The notes: generated from the letters alone by a model not told the origin. 64,000 nt of DNA from Komagataeibacter nataicola (GCF_003207795.1 NZ_NIRT01000011.1:43487-107486), one strand, 5' to 3'. Counted from the stretch's first letter, positions 9,307 to 18,322 are shown. Translations and numbers: made by a program.

Positions 9307-9383
9307 GGTATGTGCTGAAAAACCACACATACAGCAAGAACTTTATGAGAACATTTGCGCCTGCATCGCTGCCTTCCACCTTT

Positions 9384-9406
9384 TTGTGTATTTTATTCAT
9401 ACACAT
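9384..9406. promoter_or_regulatory. Second operator-like palindrome, same architecture, at the start of the partner gene
   Basis: The sequence TTGTGTATT, 5 bases, CATACACAT has the same 9-5-9 layout and nearly the same bases as the site at 9284-9306. It ends on the ATG at 9405 and lies 13 bases before the likely start at 9420. The two centres are 100 bases apart. Confidence 0.6.
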
Positions 9407-9419
9407 GGAGCGCAAACAG

Positions 9420-9671
9420 ATGCCAGGTTCCTATCTACCCGCCGGGTGCACGCAGGCTGATATCGACGCCCGATTCGCACCTGATGAGCCAGCATGGGTC
9501 GCCCGCTACATCGCCCAGCTTGCCTGCCAGCTTGAGCGGATAGCCGCCATGCGGGCCGAACTCGCGGCCACCCGGTTTGATGGCGCATATGACACCACCG
9601 ATATCGTGGGCTATCTTGATGACGAGATGCAGACGCTGCGCCAGCACATGGCGCACCCCCTGCCGGAATAG
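9420..9671 (+). CDS. Small protein of unknown function paired with the HTH gene
   Basis: I prefer the ATG at 9420 (GGAG at 9407-9410, 9 bases upstream), giving 83 aa; ATGs at 9405 and 9312 are in frame. The product is acidic and helical. It has a run of the form VARYIAQLACQLERIAAMRAELA that looks like a coiled coil (residues about 27-50), then a charged C-terminus (DIVGYLDDEMQTL). No family is recognised. The palindrome at its start and the divergent HTH gene suggest the two are controlled together. Confidence 0.55.
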   Translation: MPGSYLPAGCTQADIDARFAPDEPAWVARYIAQLACQLERIAAMRAELAATRFDGAYDTTDIVGYLDDEMQTLRQHMAHPLPE

Positions 9672-9733
9672 GCCGGTTGGCGGGTCAGTCGCGCTGTTCA
9701 TACAGGCCCGTTCCGCACGATGAAGGATGCCCC

Positions 9734-10246
9734 ATGACCGACCTGCTGCCCGATCTCGATCACGCGCATTTCCTGCGGCGCGCCTTTGCGGTGGCCGAGC
9801 AGGCGCGGCAGGGGGGTGACCATCCTTTTGGCTGCATTCTCGTTGATGCGCAGGGGCGGGTGGTGCTGGAACAGGGCAATGGCTACACCGCCGAAGGCGG
9901 TGACATGACCGCCCATGCCGAGCGCCTGCTGGCCACGCGGGCCTCGAAGCGCTTCCCGCCCGCCGTGCTGGCGTCGCACACCATGTACACATCGGCCGAG
10001 CCATGTGCGATGTGTGCAGGTGCGGTGTACTGGAGCGGCATCGGCCGTGTGGTTTTTGGCCAGAGCGAACACAGCCTGAAGGAAATGACGGGCAACCACC
10101 CCGAGAACCCGACCCTCGACCTGCCCTGCCGCTCGGTTTTTGCTGCGGGGCAGCGCCCGGTTGAGGTGATCGGCCCGTTGCTTGAAGCCGAGGCTGCCGC
10201 CCTGCAGCAGGCCTTCTGGAATGAAAGCAGGGCCAGCGGGTCATAA
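9734..10246 (+). CDS. Nucleoside deaminase (CMP/dCMP deaminase fold, guanine-deaminase-like)
   Basis: Started at ATG 9734 (MTDLLPDLDH), the protein is 170 aa, normal for this family. The zinc site is complete: HAE at residues 61-63 (His ligand, Glu proton shuttle) and PCAMC at 90-94 (two Cys ligands). The family removes the amino group from purine or pyrimidine bases or nucleosides in the cytoplasm. The spacing, the SAEPCAMCAGAVYW block and the acidic C-terminus fit guanine or general nucleoside deaminases better than TadA, whose gene would normally be longer in its RNA-binding tail. Substrate is not certain. Confidence 0.82.
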   Translation: MTDLLPDLDHAHFLRRAFAVAEQARQGGDHPFGCILVDAQGRVVLEQGNGYTAEGGDMTAHAERLLATRASKRFPPAVLASHTMYTSAEPCAMCAGAVYWSGIGRVVFGQSEHSLKEMTGNHPENPTLDLPCRSVFAAGQRPVEVIGPLLEAEAAALQQAFWNESRASGS

Positions 10247-10325
10247 ACGCTTTCGGGTGCCGCCTTTTTTCAAAAAGGCGGTGTCTTCCAGACTTTTTTG
10301 AAAAAAGCGTCCGCAGGAACTTTTA
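10244..10325. repeat. Dispersed palindromic intergenic element, copy 4
   Basis: Plus orientation, beginning at the deaminase stop codon. The GC-rich hairpin (CCGCCTTTTTT / AAAAAGGCGG) is intact. The second hairpin is reduced (ACTTTTTT / AAAAAAGCGT), and the outer arm ends AACTTTTAT. Confidence 0.8.
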
Positions 10326-10492
10326 TTGTCTCTGCATTCCGTCAGATGGGTCGAAATTCCATTCCAGGCGCATTTTCGGCAAATCGTTTCGGATTCAATC
10401 TATAATTATAGCCAAAACCGGGCCATTCTTCCGCAACGGGTCGGCAGCGGCCAGCACGGTGCGTCATGCCGCGTGGGCAACGGGAGAGGCAT

Positions 10493-12601
10493 ATGGAATT
10501 GGCACGGAAGTGGCGGTTGAGGTTCTGCCTTGGTGCAGGCCTGGCCATGGCGGGCGGAAGCCACGCGGCCGGGGCTGCGGAGGCCAGGCATGATGAAATT
10601 TTGTGGGACACGTTCGGCGTGCCCCATATCTATGCCACGACCGAGGCGGGTGCCTTCTATGGCTTTGGCTGGGCGCAGGCGCATAGCCACGGCAATATCG
10701 TATTGAAGCTTTATGGCACCGCACGCGGGCGGGCTGCCGAATACTGGGGTGCGGCGGAAGAAGAGTCGGACCGCTGGGTGCGGGGCAATGGCGTGTATGA
10801 GCGGGCCAGAACCTTTTATGCCCGCCAGACGCCGGGCTTTCGCAAGGATCTCGATGCCTTCGCGCGGGGCATCAACGATTATGCCGCCCGCCACCCTGCT
10901 GATATTGCCGGTGACATGCGCGCGGTCCTGCCGGTCAGCGGGGTTGATGTCGTGGCCCACGGCCTGCGGCTGATGAATTATGTCTATATTGCCGAGGAGC
11001 GGAAAATGCTCGGCGATGCGCCCGAGCGCAGGGCAGGCGGGTCGAATGCCTGGGCCATTGCCCCCTCGCGCACCACCGATGGGCATGCCGTGCTGCTGGC
11101 CAACCCGCACCTGCCATGGAGCACGCCGTTCTATACCTATTATGAAGCACAGCTTAATGGTCCCGGGTTCAGTATTTATGGCGCAACGCATGTGGGCCTG
11201 CCGGTGCTGCGTTTTGCCTTTACTCCGGATGTCGCCTTTACCAATACCGTCAACACCATTCTGGGCGCGGTGCGCTACCGGCTGACACCCGATGGCGATG
11301 GCTACAGGCTGGATGGCCGAAAGAGGAAATTCACCGCCAGAACCCTGTCCTATAAAGTAAAGCAGCCCGACGGCACGCTCGTTACCCGTAGCTTCCTGCA
11401 GCGTTATGCAAAACAGGGGCCGGTTTTCAGTGAGGCGGATGGCACGCCCATTGCGCTGTATGTGGCCGGCCTCGATCGCCCCGGCATGCTCAGGCAGTAC
11501 TGGGATATGGCGCGATCCCACAATTTCAATGAATTCCAGGCAGCGCTCAGAAAGCTGCAGGTGCCCATGTTCAACATTGTCTATGCCGATCATGATGGGC
11601 ATGTCATGTATATCGACAATGGTATTCTGCCAAAGCATGATAATGGTGACTTCGATTACTGGAACAATGTTGTTCCCGGTGATCGGTCGGATAACATACC
11701 CAAAGGCGTCGTGTCCTATGACAGCCTGCCCAAGGTGATCGATCCGCCATCGGGCTTTGTGCAGAACGCCAATGACCCGCCATGGCTCGCCACCTGTCCG
11801 CGCGTGCTCGACCTCAAGGCCTATCCCGCCTATGTGGCGCAGACCGGCCCGATGACGTTGCGCGCGCAGATGTCAACCCGCATGCTCGCGGGCGCGGTGA
11901 AACTGTCATTTGACGACATCATGGCCCGCAAGCTCAACACCCATTCGCTACTGGCCGAGCGGATCTTGCCCGAACTCCTCGCCGCCGCCCGAAAGGACCG
12001 CCGCGCGGATGTGAAGGCGGCCGTGAAAGTGCTGCAAGACTGGGATGGAGCCGATGACGCCACCAGCCGGGGCGCCCTGCTGTTCGAGACATGGGCGCGG
12101 CTGTTCATGGGGCCCAGATTTGCCGGGTCTGACGGATTTGCGCGCCAATGGTCGCTTGATGAGCCGATCAGCACGCCATCGGGGCTGAAGGACCCTGCCC
12201 ATGCGGTCAGCCTGCTGGCACAGGCGGCGGTCGAGACCAGAAAGCTGTATGGCGCAATCGACCGGCCGTTTGGTGATGTATCGCGTTTTCATATCAATAA
12301 TGTTGACCTGCCGGGCAATGGCGGCTTTGGCAATACCGGCATTTTCCGCACCATTACATGGGGCCCCATGACAAATGGCGAGCGCACGCCACAGCATGGC
12401 GAGACATGGGTTTCGCTTGTCAGTTTTTCCACGCCCATGAAGGCGAAGGGCCTGCTGAGCTATGGCAATTCCAGTCAGCCCGGTTCGCCCCATCATTCTG
12501 ACCAGCTCTCCTACCTGAGCAGCAAGACGCTGCGTGACCTGTGGCTGAGCCGCGATGTGGTGGAGCAGCATGTGGAAGTGGTTGATCCGCTGCCTGACTG
12601 A
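10493..12601 (+). CDS. Secreted penicillin-acylase-family Ntn hydrolase (acylase)
   Basis: The start at 10493 is set by GGGAGAGG (10482-10489). The 702-aa precursor has a signal peptide ending near AAGAA. It continues with the alpha chain (ILWDTFGVPHIYA, typical of the family) and the autocleavage site GG|SNAWAI with nucleophile S184. Such enzymes process themselves into alpha and beta chains in the periplasm and hydrolyse amides such as beta-lactams, acyl-homoserine lactones or lipopeptides. The HIYA block and size resemble acyl-homoserine-lactone or aculeacin acylases more than penicillin G acylase, but the substrate is inference. Two more secreted proteins follow on the same strand, each with its own leader. 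Confidence 0.88.
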   Translation: MELARKWRLRFCLGAGLAMAGGSHAAGAAEARHDEILWDTFGVPHIYATTEAGAFYGFGWAQAHSHGNIVLKLYGTARGRAAEYWGAAEEESDRWVRGNGVYERARTFYARQTPGFRKDLDAFARGINDYAARHPADIAGDMRAVLPVSGVDVVAHGLRLMNYVYIAEERKMLGDAPERRAGGSNAWAIAPSRTTDGHAVLLANPHLPWSTPFYTYYEAQLNGPGFSIYGATHVGLPVLRFAFTPDVAFTNTVNTILGAVRYRLTPDGDGYRLDGRKRKFTARTLSYKVKQPDGTLVTRSFLQRYAKQGPVFSEADGTPIALYVAGLDRPGMLRQYWDMARSHNFNEFQAALRKLQVPMFNIVYADHDGHVMYIDNGILPKHDNGDFDYWNNVVPGDRSDNIPKGVVSYDSLPKVIDPPSGFVQNANDPPWLATCPRVLDLKAYPAYVAQTGPMTLRAQMSTRMLAGAVKLSFDDIMARKLNTHSLLAERILPELLAAARKDRRADVKAAVKVLQDWDGADDATSRGALLFETWARLFMGPRFAGSDGFARQWSLDEPISTPSGLKDPAHAVSLLAQAAVETRKLYGAIDRPFGDVSRFHINNVDLPGNGGFGNTGIFRTITWGPMTNGERTPQHGETWVSLVSFSTPMKAKGLLSYGNSSQPGSPHHSDQLSYLSSKTLRDLWLSRDVVEQHVEVVDPLPD

Positions 12602-12615
12602 GAGGCTGCGTATCA

Positions 12616-12677
12616 TTAAAAAAGCTTCGGACAGCGCTGCCCTGTTTGAAAACGGGCGCCAGCCGGAAGCTTTTGTT
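12616..12677 (+). terminator. Terminator after the acylase, possibly a derived repeat copy
   Basis: Outer arms AAAAGCTTC and GAAGCTTTT enclose an inner imperfect hairpin (GCTGCCC / GGGCGCC around TGTTTGAAAAC), and TTTGTTTG follows. The AAGCTT and GC-hairpin parts recall the dispersed element but in a nested order. Confidence 0.6.
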
Positions 12678-12808
12678 TGTCATCTTTCAAATGATGACTG
12701 CGGGTGAGGTTTCGCCTCGTTACACGATCCTGTAATGAAAACCGCGCCATCTGGCATGCCACAGCACATATCGGCCCCCGCTCGGCGGTGATAAGGAGAC
12801 ACCTCATA

Positions 12809-14866
12809 ATGTCAGCCCCCTGCGTAATGCGGTTCTGTTACCTTGTGGCCTGTGGCGTGCTTGTCAGCCTGTCGCCCCGGCCGGTCCGGGCGCAGGTTGC
12901 GGTGCCTGATCCCAACCAGATCTTCAGCCCGGTCGTGATGCCGGACCCGGTCAGCGCCTATCGCTCGGGTGATGGCACGCCGGGGCCGATGGCGTGGAAA
13001 AATCAGGCTGATTACCGTATTGCCGTCACCCTCGATCCTGCCAGCCATGAACTCTCGGGCGAGGAAACGGTCACCTACCACAACAACAGCCCAAGCAGCC
13101 TGCCGGTGCTGTGGGTGCAGCTTGACCAGAACATGTACCGCGCTGACAGCAGGCGTGCCGTCATGTCCGGCGCCTCTGGCGCGCCGCACACGCAGGGGGT
13201 GCAGGTCGGGCCGGTGACCATCATGGAGGGCGCCACCACGCATGAGGTGACGCCACTGATCTCCGATACCCGCATGCAGATCACCCTGCCGCACCCGCTG
13301 GCGCCGGGCAAAACACAGGTGTTCCGGGTCAGGTGGCACTATACCATGCCCGGCGCATGGGGTGGGCGCACGGCGGTCAGCCCCTCGAAAAACGGCGATA
13401 TTTATGAAATCGCCCAGTTCTACCCGCGTATGGCGGTGTTCGATGATGTGCGCGGGTGGGACACGCTGCCCTATGTGGGCGATGAGTTCTATCTCGATTA
13501 CGGCAATTTCGATTACGCGGTTACCGTTCCCGCCAGTTTCATGGTTGCGGGCTCCGGCGCGCTGGTCAACCCGGCGCAGGTGCTGTCAGGCGCGCAGCAG
13601 CAGCGCCTGGCTCAGGCCCGCCACAGCGACACGCGCGTCATGATCCGTGACCTGGCGGATGTGGAGGCGGCCGCCCATGCCCCGCCCTCAGGTAGCCGCA
13701 CATGGCGCTTTCATATGGAGAACACGCGCGATGTGGCCTTCGTCGCCTCACCCGCCCTGTTGTGGGATGCGGCGAAGCTGGACCTGCCGCCGGTCGCTCC
13801 CGCGCCGGGCCTGAAGCCCGAGGCCCGGCTTGGCATGTCGGTCTACCCCGTGGAGGCCATGGGGCCGCAGGCATGGGACCGCTCGACCGAATACGTAAAG
13901 CATACGATCGAGTATTTCTCGCGCGAATGGTATCCCTATCCGTGGCCGACCGCGATCAATGTGGGCGGCCATGGCGCAGGCATGGAATATCCGGGCATCG
14001 TGTTCGATGGCATGCAGGACCGCGATGCCAGGCTGTTCTGGATTACCACCCATGAACTCGGCCACACGTGGTTCCCCATGATTGTCGGCTCGAACGAGCG
14101 CCGCAACGGCTTCATGGATGAAGGCTTCAACACGTTTATCGATTCACTGGCGTCGCTGCATTTCAACGGGGGCGAGTTCGCGCCCAAGCATGATGGCGAA
14201 TACGCGCCCGATACCGGCAGGCCTGCTGATGATATCGTCAAGGTGCTCAAGGACCCGGTCTACCAGCCCATCATGGCGGCCTCCTACATTCCCGGCAGGG
14301 GAGACCGGCATGCCATTGCGTATTTCAAGGCGGCTTACGGGCTGGAACTGCTGCGCAGCCAGATCCTTGGCCCCGCGCGGTTTGACCCGGCGTTGCGCCA
14401 TTACATTGCCGCCTGGGCCTATCGCCACCCCACGCCATCTGACTTCTTCCGGCTGATGGAAAGTGACGCGGGGGAGGACCTGTCATGGTTCTGGCGTGGC
14501 TGGTATTTCACCAACGCCGCACCGGATTACGCGCTGGCGGGCCTGGAATATGTCGGGAATGACTCGGCAAAAGGGGTGCAGGTAAAGGTGCGGAACAACG
14601 GGGCCCTGCCGCTGCCGGTAACGTTGCAGGTGACCTGGGCCGATGGAGCGACCACCCGGCGCATCCTGCCCACCGAGATATGGGCGAAGGGCAACGAGGC
14701 AGTCGTGCGCCTGACCGATGGCAGGCCGGTGCGCTCTGCCATTCTTGACCCCGACCACGCCATCCCCGATATCGACCGCAGCAACGATGCAAGCACGTCC
14801 GTAACACCGGTGGCTGATGGCATTGGCATGGGCATGGCTGTGGCGCGGCGCAACCTGAGGCCATGA
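12809..14866 (+). CDS. Secreted M1-family zinc metallopeptidase
   Basis: ATG 12809 has AAGGAG at 12793-12798. The 685-aa product carries a signal peptide cleaved near VRAQ (residue 29). The gluzincin signature is complete: H415, E416, H419 and E438 (HELGH, then 18 residues, then E). The exopeptidase motif reads GAGMEYPG (about 389-396) instead of GAMEN. The DEGFNTFID block follows. This matches the large group of exported M1 peptidases in Proteobacteria, which act in the periplasm or outside the cell; substrate unknown. A C-terminal Ig-like region (VQVKVRNNGALPLPVTL) is typical of the family. Confidence 0.9.
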   Translation: MSAPCVMRFCYLVACGVLVSLSPRPVRAQVAVPDPNQIFSPVVMPDPVSAYRSGDGTPGPMAWKNQADYRIAVTLDPASHELSGEETVTYHNNSPSSLPVLWVQLDQNMYRADSRRAVMSGASGAPHTQGVQVGPVTIMEGATTHEVTPLISDTRMQITLPHPLAPGKTQVFRVRWHYTMPGAWGGRTAVSPSKNGDIYEIAQFYPRMAVFDDVRGWDTLPYVGDEFYLDYGNFDYAVTVPASFMVAGSGALVNPAQVLSGAQQQRLAQARHSDTRVMIRDLADVEAAAHAPPSGSRTWRFHMENTRDVAFVASPALLWDAAKLDLPPVAPAPGLKPEARLGMSVYPVEAMGPQAWDRSTEYVKHTIEYFSREWYPYPWPTAINVGGHGAGMEYPGIVFDGMQDRDARLFWITTHELGHTWFPMIVGSNERRNGFMDEGFNTFIDSLASLHFNGGEFAPKHDGEYAPDTGRPADDIVKVLKDPVYQPIMAASYIPGRGDRHAIAYFKAAYGLELLRSQILGPARFDPALRHYIAAWAYRHPTPSDFFRLMESDAGEDLSWFWRGWYFTNAAPDYALAGLEYVGNDSAKGVQVKVRNNGALPLPVTLQVTWADGATTRRILPTEIWAKGNEAVVRLTDGRPVRSAILDPDHAIPDIDRSNDASTSVTPVADGIGMGMAVARRNLRP

Positions 14867-15016
14867 GGCATGCCCATGAACCGGGGCAGGAGGGAAGAAA
14901 TAAAGAGGTTTCAGGGGCAATACATAATTACGAATAAGAAATAAATATGGGTCCGGGAGCGTATTTAACGCGCGCTGGGGTGCTTCATAAAAAATTCACA
15001 CAGATAAACCAATGTT

Positions 15017-15053
15017 GTTTCATGGGTGTGGCACTGCCGCACCATCATGAAAC
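15017..15053. promoter_or_regulatory. Long dyad in the leader of the TonB receptor gene
   Basis: Left arm GTTTCATG-GGTG-t-GGCA pairs with right arm TGCC-g-CACC-at-CATGAAAC, giving 16 paired positions and a 2-base bulge, centred on 15034. It lies about 70-105 bases before the receptor start and has no T-tract, so an operator or a leader-RNA hairpin fits better than a terminator. Confidence 0.5.
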
Positions 15054-15121
15054 CTTCACATTAAAAAGAGTAACCGCGCTGATAGACGATGGCTCGCCTT
15101 CTCATCGCGGAGACCTTTCAG

Positions 15122-17542
15122 GTGTCGATCAAGTTACTATGTAATGGTCATGTTGCTTTTGGCCTGTTCTGCTCTGCCCTTGCGCTCTCCACGGCGCATG
15201 CACAGACAGTTCAGCCTGCTTCCGGAGAGCAAAAACCCGAGCGGGCACCGTATAAAAAGGTGGTCGGGGCTCATAAAAATGAGGTGCGGTCTTCTTCCGC
15301 CAATGTCGAGCAGATCATGGCAACGGCACGCCGCACCCGCTCCGAGCAGACCGTAAACCACACCCAGCTGCAGCGCATCCTGCCCGGCATCAACCCGGTC
15401 AAGGCACTCGAGATCCTGCCGGGCGTCGTGTTTGAAAATGCTGACCCATGGGGCAATAACGAACAGAATTCATCGCTCTACATTCATGGCTTCAACCAGA
15501 ACCAGCTCGGCTTTACGCTTGATGGCGTGCCGTTGGGTGACCAGTCATATGGCAACTACAACGGTCTCTCCCCCCAGCGCGCGGCAATAAGCGAAAACAT
15601 TGGCTCCGCTACCGTTGCAACGGGTGCGGGCGCGCTTGGCACGGCCTCGACCAGCAACCTTGGCGGCTCGCTGGAATTCACGACACAGGACCCGCTGCAC
15701 AAGGCCGGTGGCCAGATTTCGCAAACCTTCGGCAGCTGGTCCACCTTCCGCACCTTTGCCCGGGTTGATACGGGCGATTTTGGCCATAACAACTCGGCCT
15801 ATGTTTCATGGGCGCGACAGGATGCGCGGGCATGGGACTTTGCGGGCCATCAGGGCGGCAATCAGGTCAATGCCAAGTTCGTGCATGATGGATCGCACGA
15901 CAAGATCACGACTTTCTTTGACTGGTCCGACAAGGTGGAACCCAATGAGGACGGGATTGTCGAGCCATCAGGGGGGAGCATGTACGTGCGCCCGTTCCTG
16001 TACCCCAACCTGAACGAAGCCGTGAACTATTATAAGAATGCGGCCAATATTGCAGGAAACAATTACCGTAACTATTACTCCGATGCGCAGCGTGAAGATT
16101 TCCTGGCCTATACAAAGTGGACGCATGATTTCAGTGCGCACCTCCACTGGACCAACCAGATCTATTACCATCATGACATGGGTGAGGGCGTGGTCGCCGG
16201 TCCGATCAGCGCGGCCGGGCTGCCGACCCTTTTCGGGGCGTACTTCCCCAATGCGTCTTCATCCGACCTGTCCAACGTGTTTGGCGGCTCGGGCATGGCA
16301 ACGCGCACGACCGAATACTGGGATAACCGCGGCGGCCTGATGTCCACCCTGCGTTATGAGGTTGGCCACCACCATATTGAACTGGGCGGCTGGTACGAGC
16401 GCAACAACAACACCCAGGCCCGGCGCTGGTACGCGTTTGACATCAATAACCCCACCACGCCCTATGACCGCCAGCAGAACCCGCTGATCCACCAGTACAC
16501 CAACTATTTCTATACCAATACCTGGACCACACACCTGCAGGATAGCTGGCAGATCACCAGGAACTTCATGCTGAATGCGGGCTTCAAATCGGAGCTGGTC
16601 TATACAAACGGTACCCTGCCGGTTGCTGCCCTGCCGGGGTCGCTTTCCCCCAAAACGGCTGAAACCATTCCCGGTGGCCGGATTGCGGCGGTCAGGCCGT
16701 TCCTGCCTTCCTTTGGTGCCCTGTGGAATTTTACGCCGCATGAGCAGTGGTTTGCCAATATTCAGGAAAACATGCGCTCGTTCCAGGATACGGGCTACGG
16801 CAATGCCAGCCCCTGGGGCATGACCAGCCAGCAGGCATTCGAGAACTTCAAGAAAAATGGCAAGCCTGAAACATCATGGACCTATGAGACCGGCCTGCGC
16901 ACCAACCGCAACGTCAAGCTTGGGCCGCTGACCCATATCAGCGGACAGCTTGAATACTATCATGTCCATTTCTCCAACCGCCTGCTGGCCGTGGCCTCCT
17001 CGGCTTACAATAGCAATGTTTCCTATATTATCGGTTCATCCACCATCCTGACCAATGTTGGCTCGGTCTCGACCGATGGCATGGATTTCTCGTTCACGGC
17101 GCAGTTCGGGCCGCATTTCTCGTTCTATAATGCGCTGTCCTATAACAAATCCGTTTATAATGATGATTATTTCTCAGGCACCACACAGGTGCATACGGCG
17201 GGCAAGAATGTTGTCGGCCTGCCTGACTGGACCGAGAAGTTCGTGGCTTCCACCAACTGGGGCAATTTCTATGGCCAGTTCATCGGTGATGTCATTGGTC
17301 GCCGTTACACGACCTATACCAACGACCTTTCAGTCAAGTCCTATGCCCTGTTCAGCATCAATGCCGGTTATACCATCAAGGGCATTCCGCATGTGCAGGG
17401 GCTCAAGGTGCAGGGCAACATCACCAATCTGACCAACACCCGCGCCTGGTCCACCCTCAGCACCTCGCAGGCCAGCGGGCAGTATACGGCCTACCCGATG
17501 GCACCGCGCATGTTCTTCCTGACGGTTGGCGCAAGCTTCTAA
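15122..17542 (+). CDS. TonB-dependent outer membrane receptor
   Basis: I prefer the GTG at 15122 because GGAG (15109-15112) lies 9 bases upstream and the product then begins with a regular signal peptide (MSIKLLCNGHV... ending AHAQ); the frame opens at an ATG at 15089. The mature protein is about 780 aa. A plug domain carries NPVKALEILPGVVFEN and SSLYIHGF...LDGVPLGDQ, then a 22-strand barrel rich in aromatic pairs ends in the terminal phenylalanine of outer membrane proteins. It should import a ligand such as a siderophore or other nutrient with TonB energy. Neither a partner ABC transporter nor a sigma/anti-sigma pair is present. The ligand is unknown. Confidence 0.88.
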   Translation: MSIKLLCNGHVAFGLFCSALALSTAHAQTVQPASGEQKPERAPYKKVVGAHKNEVRSSSANVEQIMATARRTRSEQTVNHTQLQRILPGINPVKALEILPGVVFENADPWGNNEQNSSLYIHGFNQNQLGFTLDGVPLGDQSYGNYNGLSPQRAAISENIGSATVATGAGALGTASTSNLGGSLEFTTQDPLHKAGGQISQTFGSWSTFRTFARVDTGDFGHNNSAYVSWARQDARAWDFAGHQGGNQVNAKFVHDGSHDKITTFFDWSDKVEPNEDGIVEPSGGSMYVRPFLYPNLNEAVNYYKNAANIAGNNYRNYYSDAQREDFLAYTKWTHDFSAHLHWTNQIYYHHDMGEGVVAGPISAAGLPTLFGAYFPNASSSDLSNVFGGSGMATRTTEYWDNRGGLMSTLRYEVGHHHIELGGWYERNNNTQARRWYAFDINNPTTPYDRQQNPLIHQYTNYFYTNTWTTHLQDSWQITRNFMLNAGFKSELVYTNGTLPVAALPGSLSPKTAETIPGGRIAAVRPFLPSFGALWNFTPHEQWFANIQENMRSFQDTGYGNASPWGMTSQQAFENFKKNGKPETSWTYETGLRTNRNVKLGPLTHISGQLEYYHVHFSNRLLAVASSAYNSNVSYIIGSSTILTNVGSVSTDGMDFSFTAQFGPHFSFYNALSYNKSVYNDDYFSGTTQVHTAGKNVVGLPDWTEKFVASTNWGNFYGQFIGDVIGRRYTTYTNDLSVKSYALFSINAGYTIKGIPHVQGLKVQGNITNLTNTRAWSTLSTSQASGQYTAYPMAPRMFFLTVGASF

Positions 17543-17583
17543 GCCAGCCTGCCCGATAAGGCCCCGGTGACATCACGGAACCG

Positions 17584-17695
17584 GGGCCAAAGTCTTTTTG
17601 CAAAAAAGCGGCGTCCTCTGCGGCTTTTTAGAAAAAGCTTCACCAAGAACTTTTATAATTTCAGGATATTATTGAGCCTGACTTTTCAAACAGAC
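17584..17695. repeat. Dispersed palindromic element, copy 5, with shared extension
   Basis: Only part of the first hairpin remains (CTTTTTGCAAAAAAG). The second hairpin (GGCTTTTTAGAAAAAGCTT) and outer arm AACTTTTAT are present. Beyond them, about 40 bases (TAATTTCAGGATATTATTGAG then CCTGACTTTTCAAACAG) recur, inverted, at 42988-43022. The repeat unit is therefore longer than the double hairpin in at least two copies. Confidence 0.7.
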
Positions 17696-17696
17696 T

Positions 17697-17812
17697 CTAA
17701 CTTTCAGTCTGGCGCAGAACCGTTCGATCACGCCAGGGAATGCCCGCGCGATAACGATACGGCACGGCCTCGATAAACAGACGGTTATCCGCGGCTGCGC
17801 CACCGCCATGCC
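17697..17812 (-). pseudogene. Scar of an IS5-family transposase with internal deletion
   Basis: Read on the minus strand, the region encodes a piece like the N-terminal part of IS5-type transposases (AADNRLFIEAVPYRYRAGIPWRD). In the next frame and without a gap it then encodes a piece like their C-terminal part (IERFCARLK). The bases between WRD and IERF, about two thirds of a transposase, are gone and the frame is shifted. It is non-functional. It abuts repeat copy 5 on one side and the next gene's stop on the other. Confidence 0.5.
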
Positions 17813-18322
17813 CTAGAACCCGTTTACCGTTGTCTGTCCCGTGGCCATGGAATACGAGCAGGCGCGGTCCCCATCGGTTACGACCAGCCAGATGATGTTG
17901 CGCAGCCCGGTATAGAACTGCCCCGCATCGCGCAGCGAGGTGTAGCCGTGATGGCGGAACCATGAGGCGATGATGGTGGTGGGCTGGCTGCCAAACGATT
18001 TACGGATCGTATCAAGCAGCTTGTCGCATTGCGTGCGGCTGAAGCTGTCATGGTTCTGGTACCATATGCCCACCAGGATGCTGTTGCGCCGGGGGTCGAA
18101 GTCAGCCACGGGCACCATGTCGCTGTCATAGGTGTCGGGCAGGCTGTCAATTTCGTGCTGCATGGCGCGCTCGGCGCGGATCAGGCCGAGATCCATCATG
18201 GTCAGCTTGTCGGAAAACAGGGTGCTGATGACCTGTGAGGCCGGTGTCTGGGCCGCGGCGGTGGCATACCCCCACCCCAGCAGGGCAAGAAACACGAACA
18301 GATGGCGCAAGATATCCCCCAT
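17813..18322 (-). CDS. Exported protein of unknown function
   Basis: This 169-aa minus-strand product starts with a signal peptide (MGDILRHLFVFLALL, cleavage near AAA/Q at residue 25). The mature part has a helical start (LTMMDLGLIRAERAMQHEI) and two cysteines (TQCDKL and RACSYS). Its strands (ILVGIWYQN, TTIIASWF and NIIWLVVTDG) look like a small alpha/beta periplasmic domain. I do not recognise a family. Promoter and ribosome site are not evident; the next gene upstream is read in the opposite direction. Confidence 0.6.
   Translation of the reverse strand: MGDILRHLFVFLALLGWGYATAAAQTPASQVISTLFSDKLTMMDLGLIRAERAMQHEIDSLPDTYDSDMVPVADFDPRRNSILVGIWYQNHDSFSRTQCDKLLDTIRKSFGSQPTTIIASWFRHHGYTSLRDAGQFYTGLRNIIWLVVTDGDRACSYSMATGQTTVNGF

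Noticed and set aside
17697..17963. Intact small minus-strand gene in the transposase scar
   Set aside because: The two recognisable pieces are in different frames and most of the transposase is deleted; the upstream part overlaps the neighbouring exported-protein gene.
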